Shown piece by piece: positions 1 to 11,310 of a stretch of 64,000 bases of DNA. Below the pieces are notes generated by a model. That model ran no database searches, was not told the origin of the DNA, and saw nothing but the letters and a program-made list of their open reading frames with translations. This stretch comes from Nematostella vectensis. Taxonomy: Eukaryota; Cnidaria; Anthozoa; Actiniaria; Edwardsiidae. Within the stretch, counting starts at the first letter, position 1; each line of letters begins with the position of its first letter. The stretch covers positions 4,765,546 to 4,829,545 of the forward strand of contig NC_064041.1 of assembly GCF_932526225.1 (NCBI RefSeq), in the 5' to 3' direction. A program made the position numbers and the translations under genes.

Positions 1-205
1 GATTTAAACCGACAAGAATGCCAAACTTTAGTTGCCAGATCTGCTAAGAACAAAAGGATAGCACTTTGGCTGCTTTTGGTGTGGTCAAGATAAATTCTAG
101 AGATAGCAAGTTTGGGTGTGCTCAAAGGAATTTCTTACCCTAAGAAAAGCAAAATCGGAGAAATCTTTAAACGCCCCCTAAGGAAGTTGGTCGAATTCAA
201 TACCC

Positions 206-309
206 TAAGGCCAAGTTCAAACCTCGTATTATCCATAACAATCGACTAAATTACATAAATTTGTATTGAATACGGCTCATGGATAATACGACGTTTGAAC
301 TTTGCCTAA
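206..309. repeat. Short inverted-repeat (MITE-like) element
   Basis: The two ends are imperfect reverse complements: AAGGCCAAGTTCAAACCTCG on the left and CGACGTTTGAACTTTGCC on the right, each including the palindrome arm ATTATCCAT/ATGGATAAT, around an AT-rich centre of about 40 bp. No coding content is visible. It has the size and form of a small non-autonomous element; no target-site duplication is obvious. Confidence 0.6.
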
Positions 310-658
310 GAGATTGCAGAATCGGAAAAAATTTTCAACACCTCCAAAGGGATAGCAGTTGGTCGAAAATTTATAGCCTAAAAGAAAGGACGATCACCCC
401 GTCTACTATTATGGAGAGTCCACCCCGGGAAATTATAAGCAGATAACCTTATCCGGCAGAAACAAGGCACGGATCTTGCTGTGCGTTAAGTGGTTAGTGC
501 AGTGGTTAGGTCGCATGCGTGATCCGCACAATTGGCATCACGCTAGCCCGGTCGCAGCTCTAGATCCCACATGGATCTGAGCTGTGGTTTAAAGCACTTC
601 GTTCGAGTCGAAGTCGCCCTGCAGTTTTTTTGCCGATGAAGTTTAACTGAGGCAAACC

Positions 659-713
659 GGCTATGCCATGCTGACGAGTCCTAATAAGGACGAAACAGCT
701 GTCCATGGTTGCC
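659..713 (+). ncRNA. Type I hammerhead ribozyme
   Basis: All invariant core positions are present in order: CTGACGA (671-677), stem II GTCCT/AGGAC with loop AATA (678-691), GAAA (692-695), a three-base-pair stem III ACA/TGT with a two-base loop (695-702), and the cleavage-site triplet GTC ending at 703. Stem I is GCCATG (665-670) with CATGGT (704-709). An internal loop separates it from an outer GGC/GCC pairing (659-661 with 711-713), the layout natural hammerheads use for tertiary contacts. Very short stem III is known from hammerheads of retrozymes and Penelope-like elements in animals. A B-box-like GTTCGAGTC lies upstream at 601-609 and an A-box-like stretch near 491-506, so a tRNA-derived carrier is possible, though their spacing of about 100 bp is too long for a normal tRNA. 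Confidence 0.88.
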
Positions 714-794
714 GAACTGCACGGGTAATAGACTGTGCTAGCGTCCCGTCTTGGCCCGACTGGTGCCAATGTGTGTATGCTAGTGTGCTTCTAA

Positions 795-920
795 AGTTCA
801 CATTTAGGAAATTACCAGTAGGCGCGTGACCGTGCCCCTTAAAATTTTCATGTTTCTGTATTGTGCCCCTACCCCCCCCCCCCCCCCCTAACATTTCGAG
901 GTCTGCTAAGGCACTGTAGT
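795..920. repeat. Poly-C short repeat, fragment
   Basis: This copy resembles the elements at 10087-10276 and 52190-52367: a segment like GGAAATTACCAGTAGG, then a GTGCCCC block, then TTTCTGTATTGTGCCCC, a run of C, and an end related to GCCTGCTACGGCCCTG (here GTCTGCTAAGGCACTG). The left terminal repeat seems missing. Confidence 0.5.
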
Positions 921-2576
921 ATTATTTCAATCAAAAGGCAAAATTCTTGCCAAGTCCCAGAATACTTTGACAAAATGACTCAAATCTAATGTGTAGCGGG
1001 CCAGAATCTTTAAATGAAAGAACACCTCCATGTTAAGAAATCAAGGGAAAATATTAGAAATACATCTGGCCGTGAAATGGATTATGAGGACAGAAAAAAG
1101 TAACTCCCCAATGATGGGTCTCTATTGGAAAAGAATATCTCTATAACCAGAGTTTGAGAGTGTGGCACCATGGCCATAGCCGGGGGCGGGGCACTAATAA
1201 CAGTCCCAAACAGTGTTATTTTCGTAAAGACAATAAAGTGTACCAAATTTGTTTACAGGGGAGGGAAGGAATAGTAGAACTAGTAAACATTTTATCCTTT
1301 AATATTTTTGTTTTCTTTCAAAAGGAATTGATCTTTATTCAAATTCTTATATTTTTTTTTCAGTTTTTGACACTAGGAATAAGGCTCATAAGTTTTAATG
1401 CCATAAACCAGGCACGTACACAGGGGGTGTGCATGTACCCCCTTGAAGGCCAAGAAGTGGGTCATTTCTTATTAAGGAATCTTCATATACGATGCATTTT
1501 CCATGTGATACCTATGACTGTCCACCCATCAGCCAATGCTTGGTATGCATCTGTAAACTACTGTATACTATACCTCTATGCTTTATGCTGACAAAAACAT
1601 AGTGGTTTCAAAAACCAGTGAAATATATTTAGTTTTTTAGTACTAATACACTGTTATATTTTTTTTCTTTTTTGTTCTGGCTTGACTATATATACACTTT
1701 AACAATAATATTTTGTTGCACTTGATTTTGAAAACCACTCTATTATGTTTAAAAATATCCTGTTTCAGTAGTTGAATCCTTTTATGTCATGCATGTTTTA
1801 TTTCAATTTGTCTATCTTGGTAAAAAATGGATTTGAACAGCTATACTATGGTTTTTGGACTGGTACAAGTTGTCTGTTCAGTTCTGTTCTGTACCAGTTC
1901 AAAACCAAATCCATATTGTACAATTGGACAACTGGCAATACAAAATACAGTCCAAACTTCAAATATTACGGTACCTCCACCATCATTCACGTGTCTGTGT
2001 TAAAAATGCTGTCAAAACTTATTGATTGTTTGCAAGCAGTGCTTTTCTATCTAATGGAAACACTCAAGCTGTCTTAGATATCTAAAAATATCAGATATTT
2101 CCATGCTAGCAAACGTTAAATAAATGAGACAAATTTAAGACACCAAACTGGTCCATTTCTCAAGTTTAAAAATTAGCCAGCTACAAGTGAACACATTTGA
2201 AAGAGAGAATTTGCATTTTGAATGTTGAGACTTCATCTTTTTGGGCCACGTAGTGATACAAAACAGCAGTAAGCCACCTAAAAGAGTGAGGGGTTTGCTT
2301 GCATGATTGACAAATGTTCATTTTCTAGCTTTCTTTTAATAAATTATGCTTGATATCCTTTGTTGTGCTTTCCTGGTACTCAATGAGGTCAATGCACATA
2401 ATTATATTAAGTGTCAATGAGGTAACCTATACCACACTACCAATTCCAAATCATATTGTATATATCCCATGCCATGTACCCACCATGGGACCACCATCGT
2501 ATGCCTGACTCTCGCTTGGAAATCAAAAGCCAATATACAGTCATGTGTTTTAAAAGCCTCATTTGCAGAGATTTCT
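921..2576. other. Intergenic, no gene seen
   Basis: AT-rich sequence with short chance reading frames that lack homology or splice-consistent partners. An imperfect inverted repeat (about 1827-1915, GGATTTGAACAG versus CAAAACCAAATCC) is the only structure noted. The 3' untranslated region of the neighbouring minus-strand DNAJC19 gene may reach into its right end. Confidence 0.5.
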
Positions 2577-5406
2577 TTACTTGGATGCTTCATCTAGTAA
2601 ATCTTTTGCTTCATTGATCTTTGCAGCAATGTATGGCGAACCACCTGAAGAAAAAGTAAGATGATGCTTTGAAAAACAATCATTTCATAGCATCAGTAGG
2701 GACAGAACCAGAGTCACTAGGATGGAGTGTTTCAAGAAAATTACTAAAATCAAATGTGAAACTACAGTATACATAGTTCCCATGGTGTTTTTTTTTTTCA
2801 GTAAAATACCTACCTCTGTCTGGGTGATTGATTAGCATGATTCTTCTGTGAGCTTCCCGAACCTTATTTTTTTGTGAAGCTGGGCTATAAAATCGGACAA
2901 CAAGAAAGAATGTTGGCTCACTTTGTTACAAAATGTAAAAACATCTCAGCAACTTCATACATGACCTTAGTGCACTTACAAGAGGAAACAGAATGATAAA
3001 TCATGTAGTTTGCAAAGATGGGTGATCTAAAGCTGAATATAAAAATTGGCTTAAAAGGATACACTATCAATTGTTAACAATCCATGGCTATCTATTCAGG
3101 ATACAAACATATTATAAAATATTTGTGCATAAAGCAGTGCAGCGCCACCTTAAAGCTGCATACAACTACACATACTGTTACTAGAAATTGCAAAAATTCA
3201 GAAGTCACTGTGTCAAATATTTATGACACGTTTAAAAAAAACAAGATTTTTACCTTATCCCAAGTATTAAAGCAGCTTCTCTTTTAGTCATTTTAGGTTC
3301 AAAACCTCCTCTGTAGTAATGTGAAAATTGCTAGAAAGAACAACAGAGTATTCAAATTACAAGACTGTGACAAAGAGCTTAATCCTTAGTATGACGCACA
3401 AAACCTTTGCACGGAACTTGGCACAAAAAGAATATCAAATTTAAGACTGTGACTTAATACTGTGTAGTATGACCAAACACAAAACCTTGCCAAAAACTTG
3501 GCACAAACAGAACAGTTATCAAAAAAACACTTGGCATAAAAACACACCACAAAGTATGGCACATGGAACTTTGCATGATCAAAACTAATACTTGAACTTT
3601 GTACAAATAGTACAAATAAAACTAAGAACAAAACATGGTGCATACAACGCTTCGCACAAACCACTTAAAAAAATTTGCAATAAATACTTGACAACATGAC
3701 ATTAAACATGACTGACACTTGTCACAAAATATGGCACAAGCATGACATCACCTGGCATAAACACAAAACACCACATAATGCTAAGCACAAAACATGTCAC
3801 AAAACCTCAAACATTTGATGACTGCAAGAAATTGACCCATGAATGTAAGATCAGATGGGTCTAGAGTCTCAGACATGAGTCATAATAATATTTTATAATA
3901 ATATCTGCTTGTTGACTATCTATCACTGATGACAAACAAAAAAAATATATGCAGCAGTTGGTAAAAAAAATGCTGGCTGACAATTGTTTAACCCTGCAAT
4001 GACTACAGTAGAACAAAAAGTTTGATGATGTTGATTCCATGCATCATAATTTACATGTCTTGTACCTTGAGACCTTGTAGGGGGGAGTGAAAAGGTTTGC
4101 GGATCGGCGGATTCAGCCCCGAAATGCTCACGAATTACGGATTTGGATGATTATTTCAGCAGATTGGCGGATTTTGAAAAAACAGCGGATCACGGATCTG
4201 TTGACAATTTGGGCACGGAATTTGGATTTTGACTGCTTTGACGGTCAAATTTCGGATTTTAAATGTATTTCAATCGATGCTATTGTTTATCTGTCAAACC
4301 ATGCGGATCTAAAAATATCTGCGGATCTACGGTTTGCCCGGAAAATGTTGCGGATCGGTGGATTTACATACCCCTATTCAACCCCCCCCACCCCCTTGTA
4401 CAAGGAGATATCCCTGATATTTAACTATTGTGGGAGCTGTATGATACAGTAGTTTAATAGCAGACCAAACTTCTTACGTCATCAGGTAAGTAGAGAACAT
4501 ACACAACAGGCACCGCAGAGTGGGAGGGGCAGGGGGGCCTCAGCCATGCCACTATTTGCGACAAAAACAACTCTAATACTATGTTTTATTCCTTTTTCGT
4601 TTTACGATATGACCTTCTTTTCAATTGTCAGTCCCCCCCCCTTCCCCAAACTTATCAAAATGCTCCACACGCCATCCTTGAACAAATTGCTCTTCTGGTT
4701 TGTATATGACTCAAACTTACTGAATACTTTACAAAGGTAGTAGAAAACAAACAAAAAAATTGTTTGAGTTAGCCATGAGTTTGATTTATCTGTATTTTCA
4801 TTTTGAGGTTCCCTGTTTACAAATGACAAAAAATATGGTCCAAATACAAGAAAAATCAAACTCAGTTCTTAGTTACATATAAATATGATTCAATTTTTAG
4901 TTAAGAATTTGCGTTGGGAATTCTCTGAAAACATTGTCTCATCGAAGATGTCTTAACATTTTATCTACTGTATATTATTTCAAGCATGATGATGGTTAAC
5001 CAAAAGCTTATTATTGTTGCATTGAGCTTCACTTACTGGGATTTTCGGAATGACCTTGGGGATAGCATTTAAGTTGACTTTTTTGAAAGCTTGCACGGCG
5101 AAGCGACCTGGAAAAAAGCAAATTATGTTATCCATTACAGTATAAGATAAATCATTAATCGTGTGAATGCAGCCATCTCCATCTACTAGTTAGTCAAGTA
5201 AACAAGTTGTAAAGTCTTTGGAGCACGTGAGAAAAAGAATTCAAACGCAAACTCCATTATTTTACCTGCAATCGCAGCCCCGGCGACACCAAGACCAGCT
5301 ATGATCAAACTTGTCTGAAAAACAGTATATATTCAAACATCAATGTACAATATACCCACAGAATGTGACTATTTTTTGTAAAATAATTCTCGACTCCACA
5401 CACCAT
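2577..5406 (-). CDS. DNAJC19: DNAJC19 / PAM18 (TIM14) mitochondrial import co-chaperone
   Basis: J-domain protein of the mitochondrial inner membrane that stimulates mtHsp70 in the TIM23 import motor. Six exons on the minus strand join in phase: 5404-5406 (only the start codon), 5266-5314, 5037-5107, 3254-3330, 2814-2884 and 2577-2644, giving 112 residues (human 116). The N-terminus is a glycine/alanine-rich membrane segment beginning MTSLIIAGLGVAGAAIAG. The central YYRGGFEPKMTKREAALILG block and the J-domain HPD motif in [20 protein letters not shown] are diagnostic of this family. The start is chosen because an ATG directly followed by a GT donor joins in frame to exon 2, an arrangement where exon 1 carries little but the initiator. 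It is divergent from the clathrin light chain gene, 672 bp away. The first exon is the least certain part. Confidence 0.93.
4087..4380. repeat. Degenerate CGGAT-rich repeat in DNAJC19 intron 3
   Basis: The motif GCGGATC / GCGGATT recurs at irregular spacing throughout, for example near 4098, 4105, 4160, 4191, 4301, 4320 and 4350. An open frame runs through it by chance; it has no recognisable product and lies inside an intron on the opposite strand of the host gene. It may be the remains of a repeat related in style to the GCGTAAT-rich element at 54803-55401. Confidence 0.4.
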
Positions 5407-6078
5407 TTTGATCTTTGTTTCTGACCGAGTGACGTAACATGTTACCCATGTTGCATCACGATTTTTAGAAATTTACCCATGATGCAATCTTATACGGTTC
5501 GGAACGGGGGGGGGGGGGGATACTGCATAACCCGGGGGGTGTTCTTTCCATGACGGCTTGATAGGGATGCTCGTCGTATTTTCAAGGGGCCAAAATTAGG
5601 CCTCAGGTATTTTTAGGAAGTATCCGAGAAAAAATAGGCTTTTCTCTTAGAAATTGTATTTTTTCAGGGCTTCTGAGGTATTTTTTTATAGTAGCATCCC
5701 TATCTCATTTACCCTGAAGAACCCTCCCCTGGAGCTAACGCTTAAGATGACTGGAATGTTTCTCTCTCAAAGGACACGTTAGTGATAGTGAGAGTTTATA
5801 TAACGGGAGATATGTTTAGGCATTTATTCGGTTTCTCCGCGGATTGTGTTTTTATACCTAATATCGAGGTGCCCGTAATATCGAGGTACCCGTTATAGCG
5901 AGGTGTCCGGAATAGAGGGCTGTCCGGAATAGCGAGATGTCCGGAATAGAGGGGTGTCGGTAAGGAGTCGTCGTCTGTATTGAGATACCGCTGACAGGTA
6001 GCCGCGCCGTACCACTTCCGTTCATTCATCCGGGACTTCGGTACCTCCTGTCCCCTCTCGCGCTCCCACAAATCCAAC
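5407..6078. promoter_or_regulatory. Divergent promoter region DNAJC19 / clathrin light chain
   Basis: The 672 bp between the two start codons must hold both promoters. The region contains a short G run near 5508-5518 and, at about 5860-5960, five or six imperfect 16-18 bp direct repeats of the type CGAGGTGCCCGTAATAT / CGAGATGTCCGGAATAG. No TATA box is placed convincingly. The repeats could be transcription-factor sites or simple repeat growth. Confidence 0.5.
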
Positions 6079-9038
6079 ATGGCTGACTTACTAGGAGACG
6101 ATACCTTCTCTGACGAACAGGCCGTCGATCCCGCAGCCGAGTTCCTGGCAAGGGAGCAAGACGACTTAGCAGAACTAGGGGAAGATTTAGGAGGCCCTAA
6201 CAGTGATGTAGAGGTAGGAGCTGTGGCTCTTTCGTCGCTTGGAAGCGTTCTTTGTCGTCCCTCTTTCGGCGTTCTCGATTTTCAATCTCAATATTTGATC
6301 TCATGAAAACGCTTGAGAGTGTGGTAATTCCTCCGTGGCCTAACAGTAAGGAATTTAAGATAAAATTAGAGAATTACAATTGAAATGGTCGAGGTGAATT
6401 ATAGACACTAGGAATTCGTTTCGTAAGTTATGACTCGCTTCGACAAGATTATTTAGGCGCAAAGGCGTCAGTAGCTCCCTATTTCCGAATAGAGCATTAT
6501 AAACCCGTTTATTGAATGTTATTGCTGTAGTAAATGCAAAGCTTTGTACATATTTTCGAGCTTTTACGTCTGTATTCGAACTTTCTTTTCTCCCCCTCCC
6601 CTCCCCCTTACGGAAGAAATGTGAGACGTAAGGCATTGATGATAGTTGTCCATTATTGTTCCCTTTTCACTAATTCACTCTTCCAATTTAAATGTCTGAT
6701 CAAATAATGAAGAGTTTTATTCTAATCTGTTCAGCTAGCAGTTTTTTGAATATTAGTAATGCTATTCAATCATTTAACAAATTTTATTCACTCTGGAATC
6801 AAGCTTTGAAAACAGCTTGAACAAACGTTTGCGACGAACCTTGCTCTAAGATTTTTCTTTTACTTATCTCAAATTTAGTTGAGGCAGATAAAGAATCTGA
6901 CTAAAGTTTTCTTGACAATTTCTTTGTTTGCAGTTTGTTTGTGATGTAATTTACTGTACAAATTAAATTGTGAAGTTTTCTATTCATCATGAGTGCAGAA
7001 GTGTACAAATTGGAAAAAAAATTAACCCTGATTTTTTTATGTTTTTCTTTTTCGTGTGGCAGACTTTTACCATATAAGCTGTATAAAGCCTGTCTCTTTG
7101 ATAAGCTCTCCCAAGAGCTAATTAAACTCTCTTTTACTGTGATTTTTTTAAATAGGTTCATTTTGGGATTTTGGCTCAATTGCATTTTTTGTGACGATGA
7201 CGGGCAATCCATTACATAAAATTCAAACCACACAGAAAGGATGAATGATAAGATGCTGTAGCACAAAACATTCATTCAGAATAATTTCTTGCATAGAAAT
7301 GCATTGTAAAGTGCCACATATCTGCAAGCTTCTCTTGCTATTGATTTCTGTTACAACTGCACCATTGACCAAACATCTACCATGCTTCAACATACAGGTA
7401 ATGCTTGCTTTCACTTGGTCTTGTGTGTATCCCAATTACTGCAGTACCATCCGGTTCATGTAAAGAAGATATGTTATTGATATATTGTGATAGGTAATTA
7501 ATGACACAGAGACTTTGAAATCACATCTTGTGTGTAAATTGCAGGGTGTTGGTTTTGACATGTCGGGAGGTGAAGAGCCGGTTATGAATGGATTTGAGGA
7601 TGAGGTATGTGCATATAATAGGGGACTTGCATTAAGAGATCACGTGACTGTTTGGGTGACAAACTAGCGCTCGCTCAGCAACAAAAAGCAACTTATTCAG
7701 CACTTACGGAAAAAAAAACAGAACTCTTTTTTCACAAAGGGTTTAGTTTAATTTAAAGATTTTATTTCTTCGTCGTTTCTGGTGTGACTGGCGCAGTCAT
7801 TTCTAATTTTTTGCTTGATCATTTTCCTGAAGTGGAACATTGCAAACATAAACTTTGTATAGAAACAGTATGACCATCTATTTCTTTTGGCAAATTTAAA
7901 CATGATTGTGATACTGTCTTTAAAATACTTTAATCTAATCACACCACTTGCTATTACACTAATGCCTAGTGCACACTAGCAACATAACAACATAACGACA
8001 TGGGCGCGCACACTATGTTTAGCACGACATAACGACATTGACATTATGACATAAAAGAAAAAAAACATGTTTTTTTCTTATGTCGTTACTGTATGTCCAT
8101 GTCGTTATGTCGTTGAAGATAAGAGTGTGCGCGCCCATGTCGTTGTGTCGATATGTCGCTAGTGTGCACCGGGCATTACAGAGCACTATGTTTTTACAGG
8201 GGGAAAGTTCGGTATCACAACAGACAGCTCCAACCCCTGTTACAAGAGAAGTTGAACACGAATCAGTCAGGTGAGCCATAAGCAGGCTGGTAGCATAGTT
8301 ATGACTGATGGTGGAAATGTTAGTATTATTTGGTTGTAACGTTGTTCTATATTGTTTTATTTTATTATTTGGTTTTAGAAAATGGAGGGAGGAAAAGGCT
8401 GCACAGCTGGAAAAAATGGACGAAGAAGAAAAGGCAGAAATAGAGGAATGGCGGGAACAAGCACATAAAGAATTAAATGACTGGTATGATAGGAGAAATG
8501 AGCAACTCGGAAAAACAAAGAATAGTAATAGGTAAGTATTACTAGATTACAGTTAGCAACCTTCATAAAGACACATTATTTATTCTCCCCTATAAATGAC
8601 AATATTTGGGGCTATAGATCTGTGCCAGGGGTTTGGTTTAAGCACCACCCATCTTTCTATGTCTAAAATGTTGGTGGGTGAGCAGGTAATAGAAAAAATA
8701 CCTTTAACATATCTTGTTTTGGTGAGGGGGGGGGATATGGTTGACCTTTTCCCCATGTATTCCTTTCCATTTACTCCTAGATACAGGTGTCCTTTTTTCG
8801 TAATCATACCCCAACTTCATGTATTTCTCTTCCTCATTATCACACATCTCCCATCTCCAGGGCAGACGAAGAATCTTTTGTAGCAGAACGTGACGACACC
8901 TCTACGCCTGGCACAGAGTGGGAGAAAGTGTGTCGTGCATGTGACTTCAACCCAAAAGCGACGAAAAACACAAAAGATGTGTCTCGGATGCGCTCCATCT
9001 TCCTGCAGCTTAAGCAAAACCCACTAGTGCGAGATTAG
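6079..9038 (+). CDS. CLTA: Clathrin light chain
   Basis: Structural and regulatory subunit that binds the clathrin heavy-chain hub on coated vesicles. Five exons join in phase: 6079-6213, 7545-7604, 8200-8270, 8379-8531 and 8861-9038 (stop TAG 9036-9038), giving 198 residues, slightly shorter than vertebrate light chains. The acidic N-terminus contains DPAAEFLAREQDDLAEL. The central charged helix (KWREEKAAQLEKMDEEE, then EWREQAHKELNDWYDRRNEQL) is the heavy-chain binding coiled coil, and the C-terminus TEWEKVCRACDFNPK and DVSRMRSIFLQLKQNPLV is the signature of the family. Intron 2 carries a MITE. Whether it corresponds to vertebrate CLTA or CLTB cannot be said, since a single ancestral gene is expected outside vertebrates. 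Confidence 0.96.
7965..8178. mobile_element. MITE with long terminal inverted repeats
   Basis: The left end TGCCTAGTGCACACTAGC is the near-complement of the right end GCTAGTGTGCACCGGGCA, followed inward by repeats of the word ATAACGACAT / ATGTCGTTAT, so the whole 214 bp can fold into a hairpin. It lies in intron 2 of the clathrin light chain gene. Confidence 0.8.
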
Positions 9039-10086
9039 CGAAACATGGACCTGGGGAATTTGTATCTTAGACGATTTCAAATTATTATTGTCATTCATAT
9101 AAGTAAAGGTACTGACTACCTGGAAGGTCACCCAGGGAAAGGTTACACTGTAGGCTATTCTTGTGTAATTGTAAGTATAGAGTTCGGAAGCACAGTGTTT
9201 TAGTGTAGGATGGTACATATAGCATTAGGGTTTCCGGCCCCTTTTATTTGGCATCGTTTTCTTGTGGCATGTTTGTAGATCTGGGGATTGTTTTGATGGT
9301 AACTTTTTGTGACTGTGATATTTAGCACTTTTTGGTACAATCAGCGTCGCATGCTTTTTGTGACAATCAAACAGAGTTCTGATTGGTGCTCTGATCGGTT
9401 GCATGACCTTTCCTGCTAATTGCATTGAGCTGTGATAGGTGGAATCGCATTCATTTGCTTTGTACTGACATCAAAGGAACTCAGGAAAAGAATTATACTG
9501 TGGTATATAGCTCTTGTTGGTCAATTAAGTTCTAGTCTGTCTGACAAAAGAATTGTGACTGTCAATGTTTTTTTTTGTTGTTGTTGTTGATTTGATCTTT
9601 TTTTTTTTAATAATGCAAACATAATCCAGCTTGGCTTTTTGCTGAAGTATTTCACACAAAAGCCCACCCTTTGATGACAAATCTAAAATCAGGCCAAAGC
9701 TCTCCAGCTTTCAGGAAAGCTTTTATATATGCAGAGATCCCTAGGCTAAAGTCCTTATATTTATTACTCAGGGAATCACGCTAAAAAGAGCACTTGATAA
9801 AAGCAATTGTCTGACAAAACACAGAAAATGATTCCAAATCCAAGACTGCTATACTGTATATTGCTATTTTGTAGGCACCAGGTTCTTGGAAAGTCCTGGA
9901 TTTAAAACTCGTGCTTCTGAAGTGTAATTATTATGAAAGCTCATTCTGTCAATGATAAAGCAATGGAAATTAGGTTAACCATACGAGGCACGCGCTGTAC
10001 GCATGCGCAGTATTGTGATTCATGTCATATCTACTAATAAATGTTATGTCTTTTTATTAAGTTTCTTTGATTGGGTATTTTAGCTA
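9039..10086. other. 3' region of clathrin light chain and intergenic
   Basis: No coding exon is recognised. The stretch probably holds the 3' untranslated region of the clathrin gene; an AATAAA hexamer occurs near 10035. Poly-T and TTG simple repeats lie near 9568-9610. Confidence 0.4.
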
Positions 10087-10276
10087 CAGGCCGTAGCAGG
10101 GGGTGAGTGAGGCACTAGGGGCACGTCCCCCCCCCCCCCCCCCAATATTTAAAAAATATATAAGGAAATGACTAGTAGGGGCGTGGCTGTGCCCCCCCCC
10201 CCCAAATAAAAAAAACTTTTATTTTCTTAAGTTACTGTATTGTGCCCCCAATATATCGAGGCCTGCTACGGCCCTG
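10087..10276. mobile_element. Poly-C MITE, CAGGCCGTAGCAGG terminal repeats
   Basis: Starts CAGGCCGTAGCAGG and ends CCTGCTACGGCCCTG, with two C runs and the internal word CTGTATTGTGCCCC. Further copies lie at 52190-52367 and 54677-55461 and fragments near 795-920 and 28555-28680. CAGG-type termini are typical of hAT-derived MITEs; no transposase is encoded. Confidence 0.75.
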
Positions 10277-10753
10277 AGCTTTAGAAAATTATTGATACTA
10301 ATGTTGGTTTTCTTTGAGAGATGTCTTCAAGTATCAGTGCCCCTCCCATATAAAAGACCACAAAGACTCCTTCCCTACTTTACAACTACGGTATGTTGAG
10401 TGAGCGGTGGCCCGAGGAAAATTGGTGGAGTAGCCCCTATTATCTGCGCACTATGAGAACTAAATAGAGATTTGTGCTGAGTTTCAAGCCCTTGGGGTTA
10501 ACGAGTAGCAATGAATCTAAGATAACACCGACAAACACAATATTTATCTTCAAATTTTGTCATGTTCAACCGAAGACGTTTTGCTAGAACCCGGAATCAT
10601 CATGTTGAGAGAGAATTATTGTTCCAAATTGGTTTGCTACATCCGGACCAAAAAAATCCTTTCCAGGGGCGTGTCTACAAAGTAACGCTGGGTCGGGCCT
10701 AGAGAATCAATATACTGACCACGGATTCAATTAATTAAAAATCGACATCTTCT

Positions 10754-10936
10754 CAGGCCCGTAGCCAGGATTTTGAGCGGGGGAAAGGGTTCGTATACCC
10801 ACTTAGCGAACCTTTTTTCCTTAGGTAGCTCGCAGTGGTACTCATTTTTTTCTACATTAGAGCGGACCTTCCAGTCGAGTGGGGTGGTTCTTCCGAATCC
10901 TCCCCCCCCCCCCCCCCAAATCTGGCTACGGGCCTG
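10754..10936. mobile_element. MITE, CAGGCCCGTAGCCAGG terminal repeats
   Basis: Left end CAGGCCCGTAGCCAGGATTT and right end AAATCTGGCTACGGGCCTG are inverted repeats of about 19 bp. The middle contains a C run. The termini are related to those of the poly-C MITEs and of the elements at 13309-13602 and 40977-41306. Confidence 0.75.
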
Positions 10937-11310
10937 ATCTTCAGCTCATCTAGAAACATTTGCAATCCAAATACACACATTAAATTAACAGTGTCAACCG
11001 GAGTCGAACTCATCTCGTCTCATGAGCAGGGTGGGGTCTGGGTCTGACCAATCCCCCCGACACACCCACACACCTCTGGTCACTGCATGCCCTGTGCGTG
11101 GTTGGTGATTTATTTCTATAAAATTGTATAATAAAGTTAGGGACATTCTGTTATAGGATAGCTGGACTTCAACTATCAATTCTGCTAACTGAAATATACC
11201 TTTCAGTTGTGTTGGAAGGTCCGCCACACAATGTTAAAAATGGTCTTTAAAAAAAGTTTATTTATTTATTGAGACTTTTATTACAAAATATAACTGGAAA
11301 GCTTGTCTGC

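Noticed and set aside
484-620. Possible tRNA gene
   Set aside because: A-box-like and B-box-like words are about 100 bp apart and no cloverleaf could be drawn; at most a diverged tRNA-derived repeat.
1154-1591. 145-codon plus-strand frame
   Set aside because: Phenylalanine/isoleucine-rich reading of AT-rich DNA without family features or intron signals.
4087-4452. 121-codon plus-strand frame
   Set aside because: It reads a degenerate CGGAT repeat inside a DNAJC19 intron and has no partner exon or recognisable domain.
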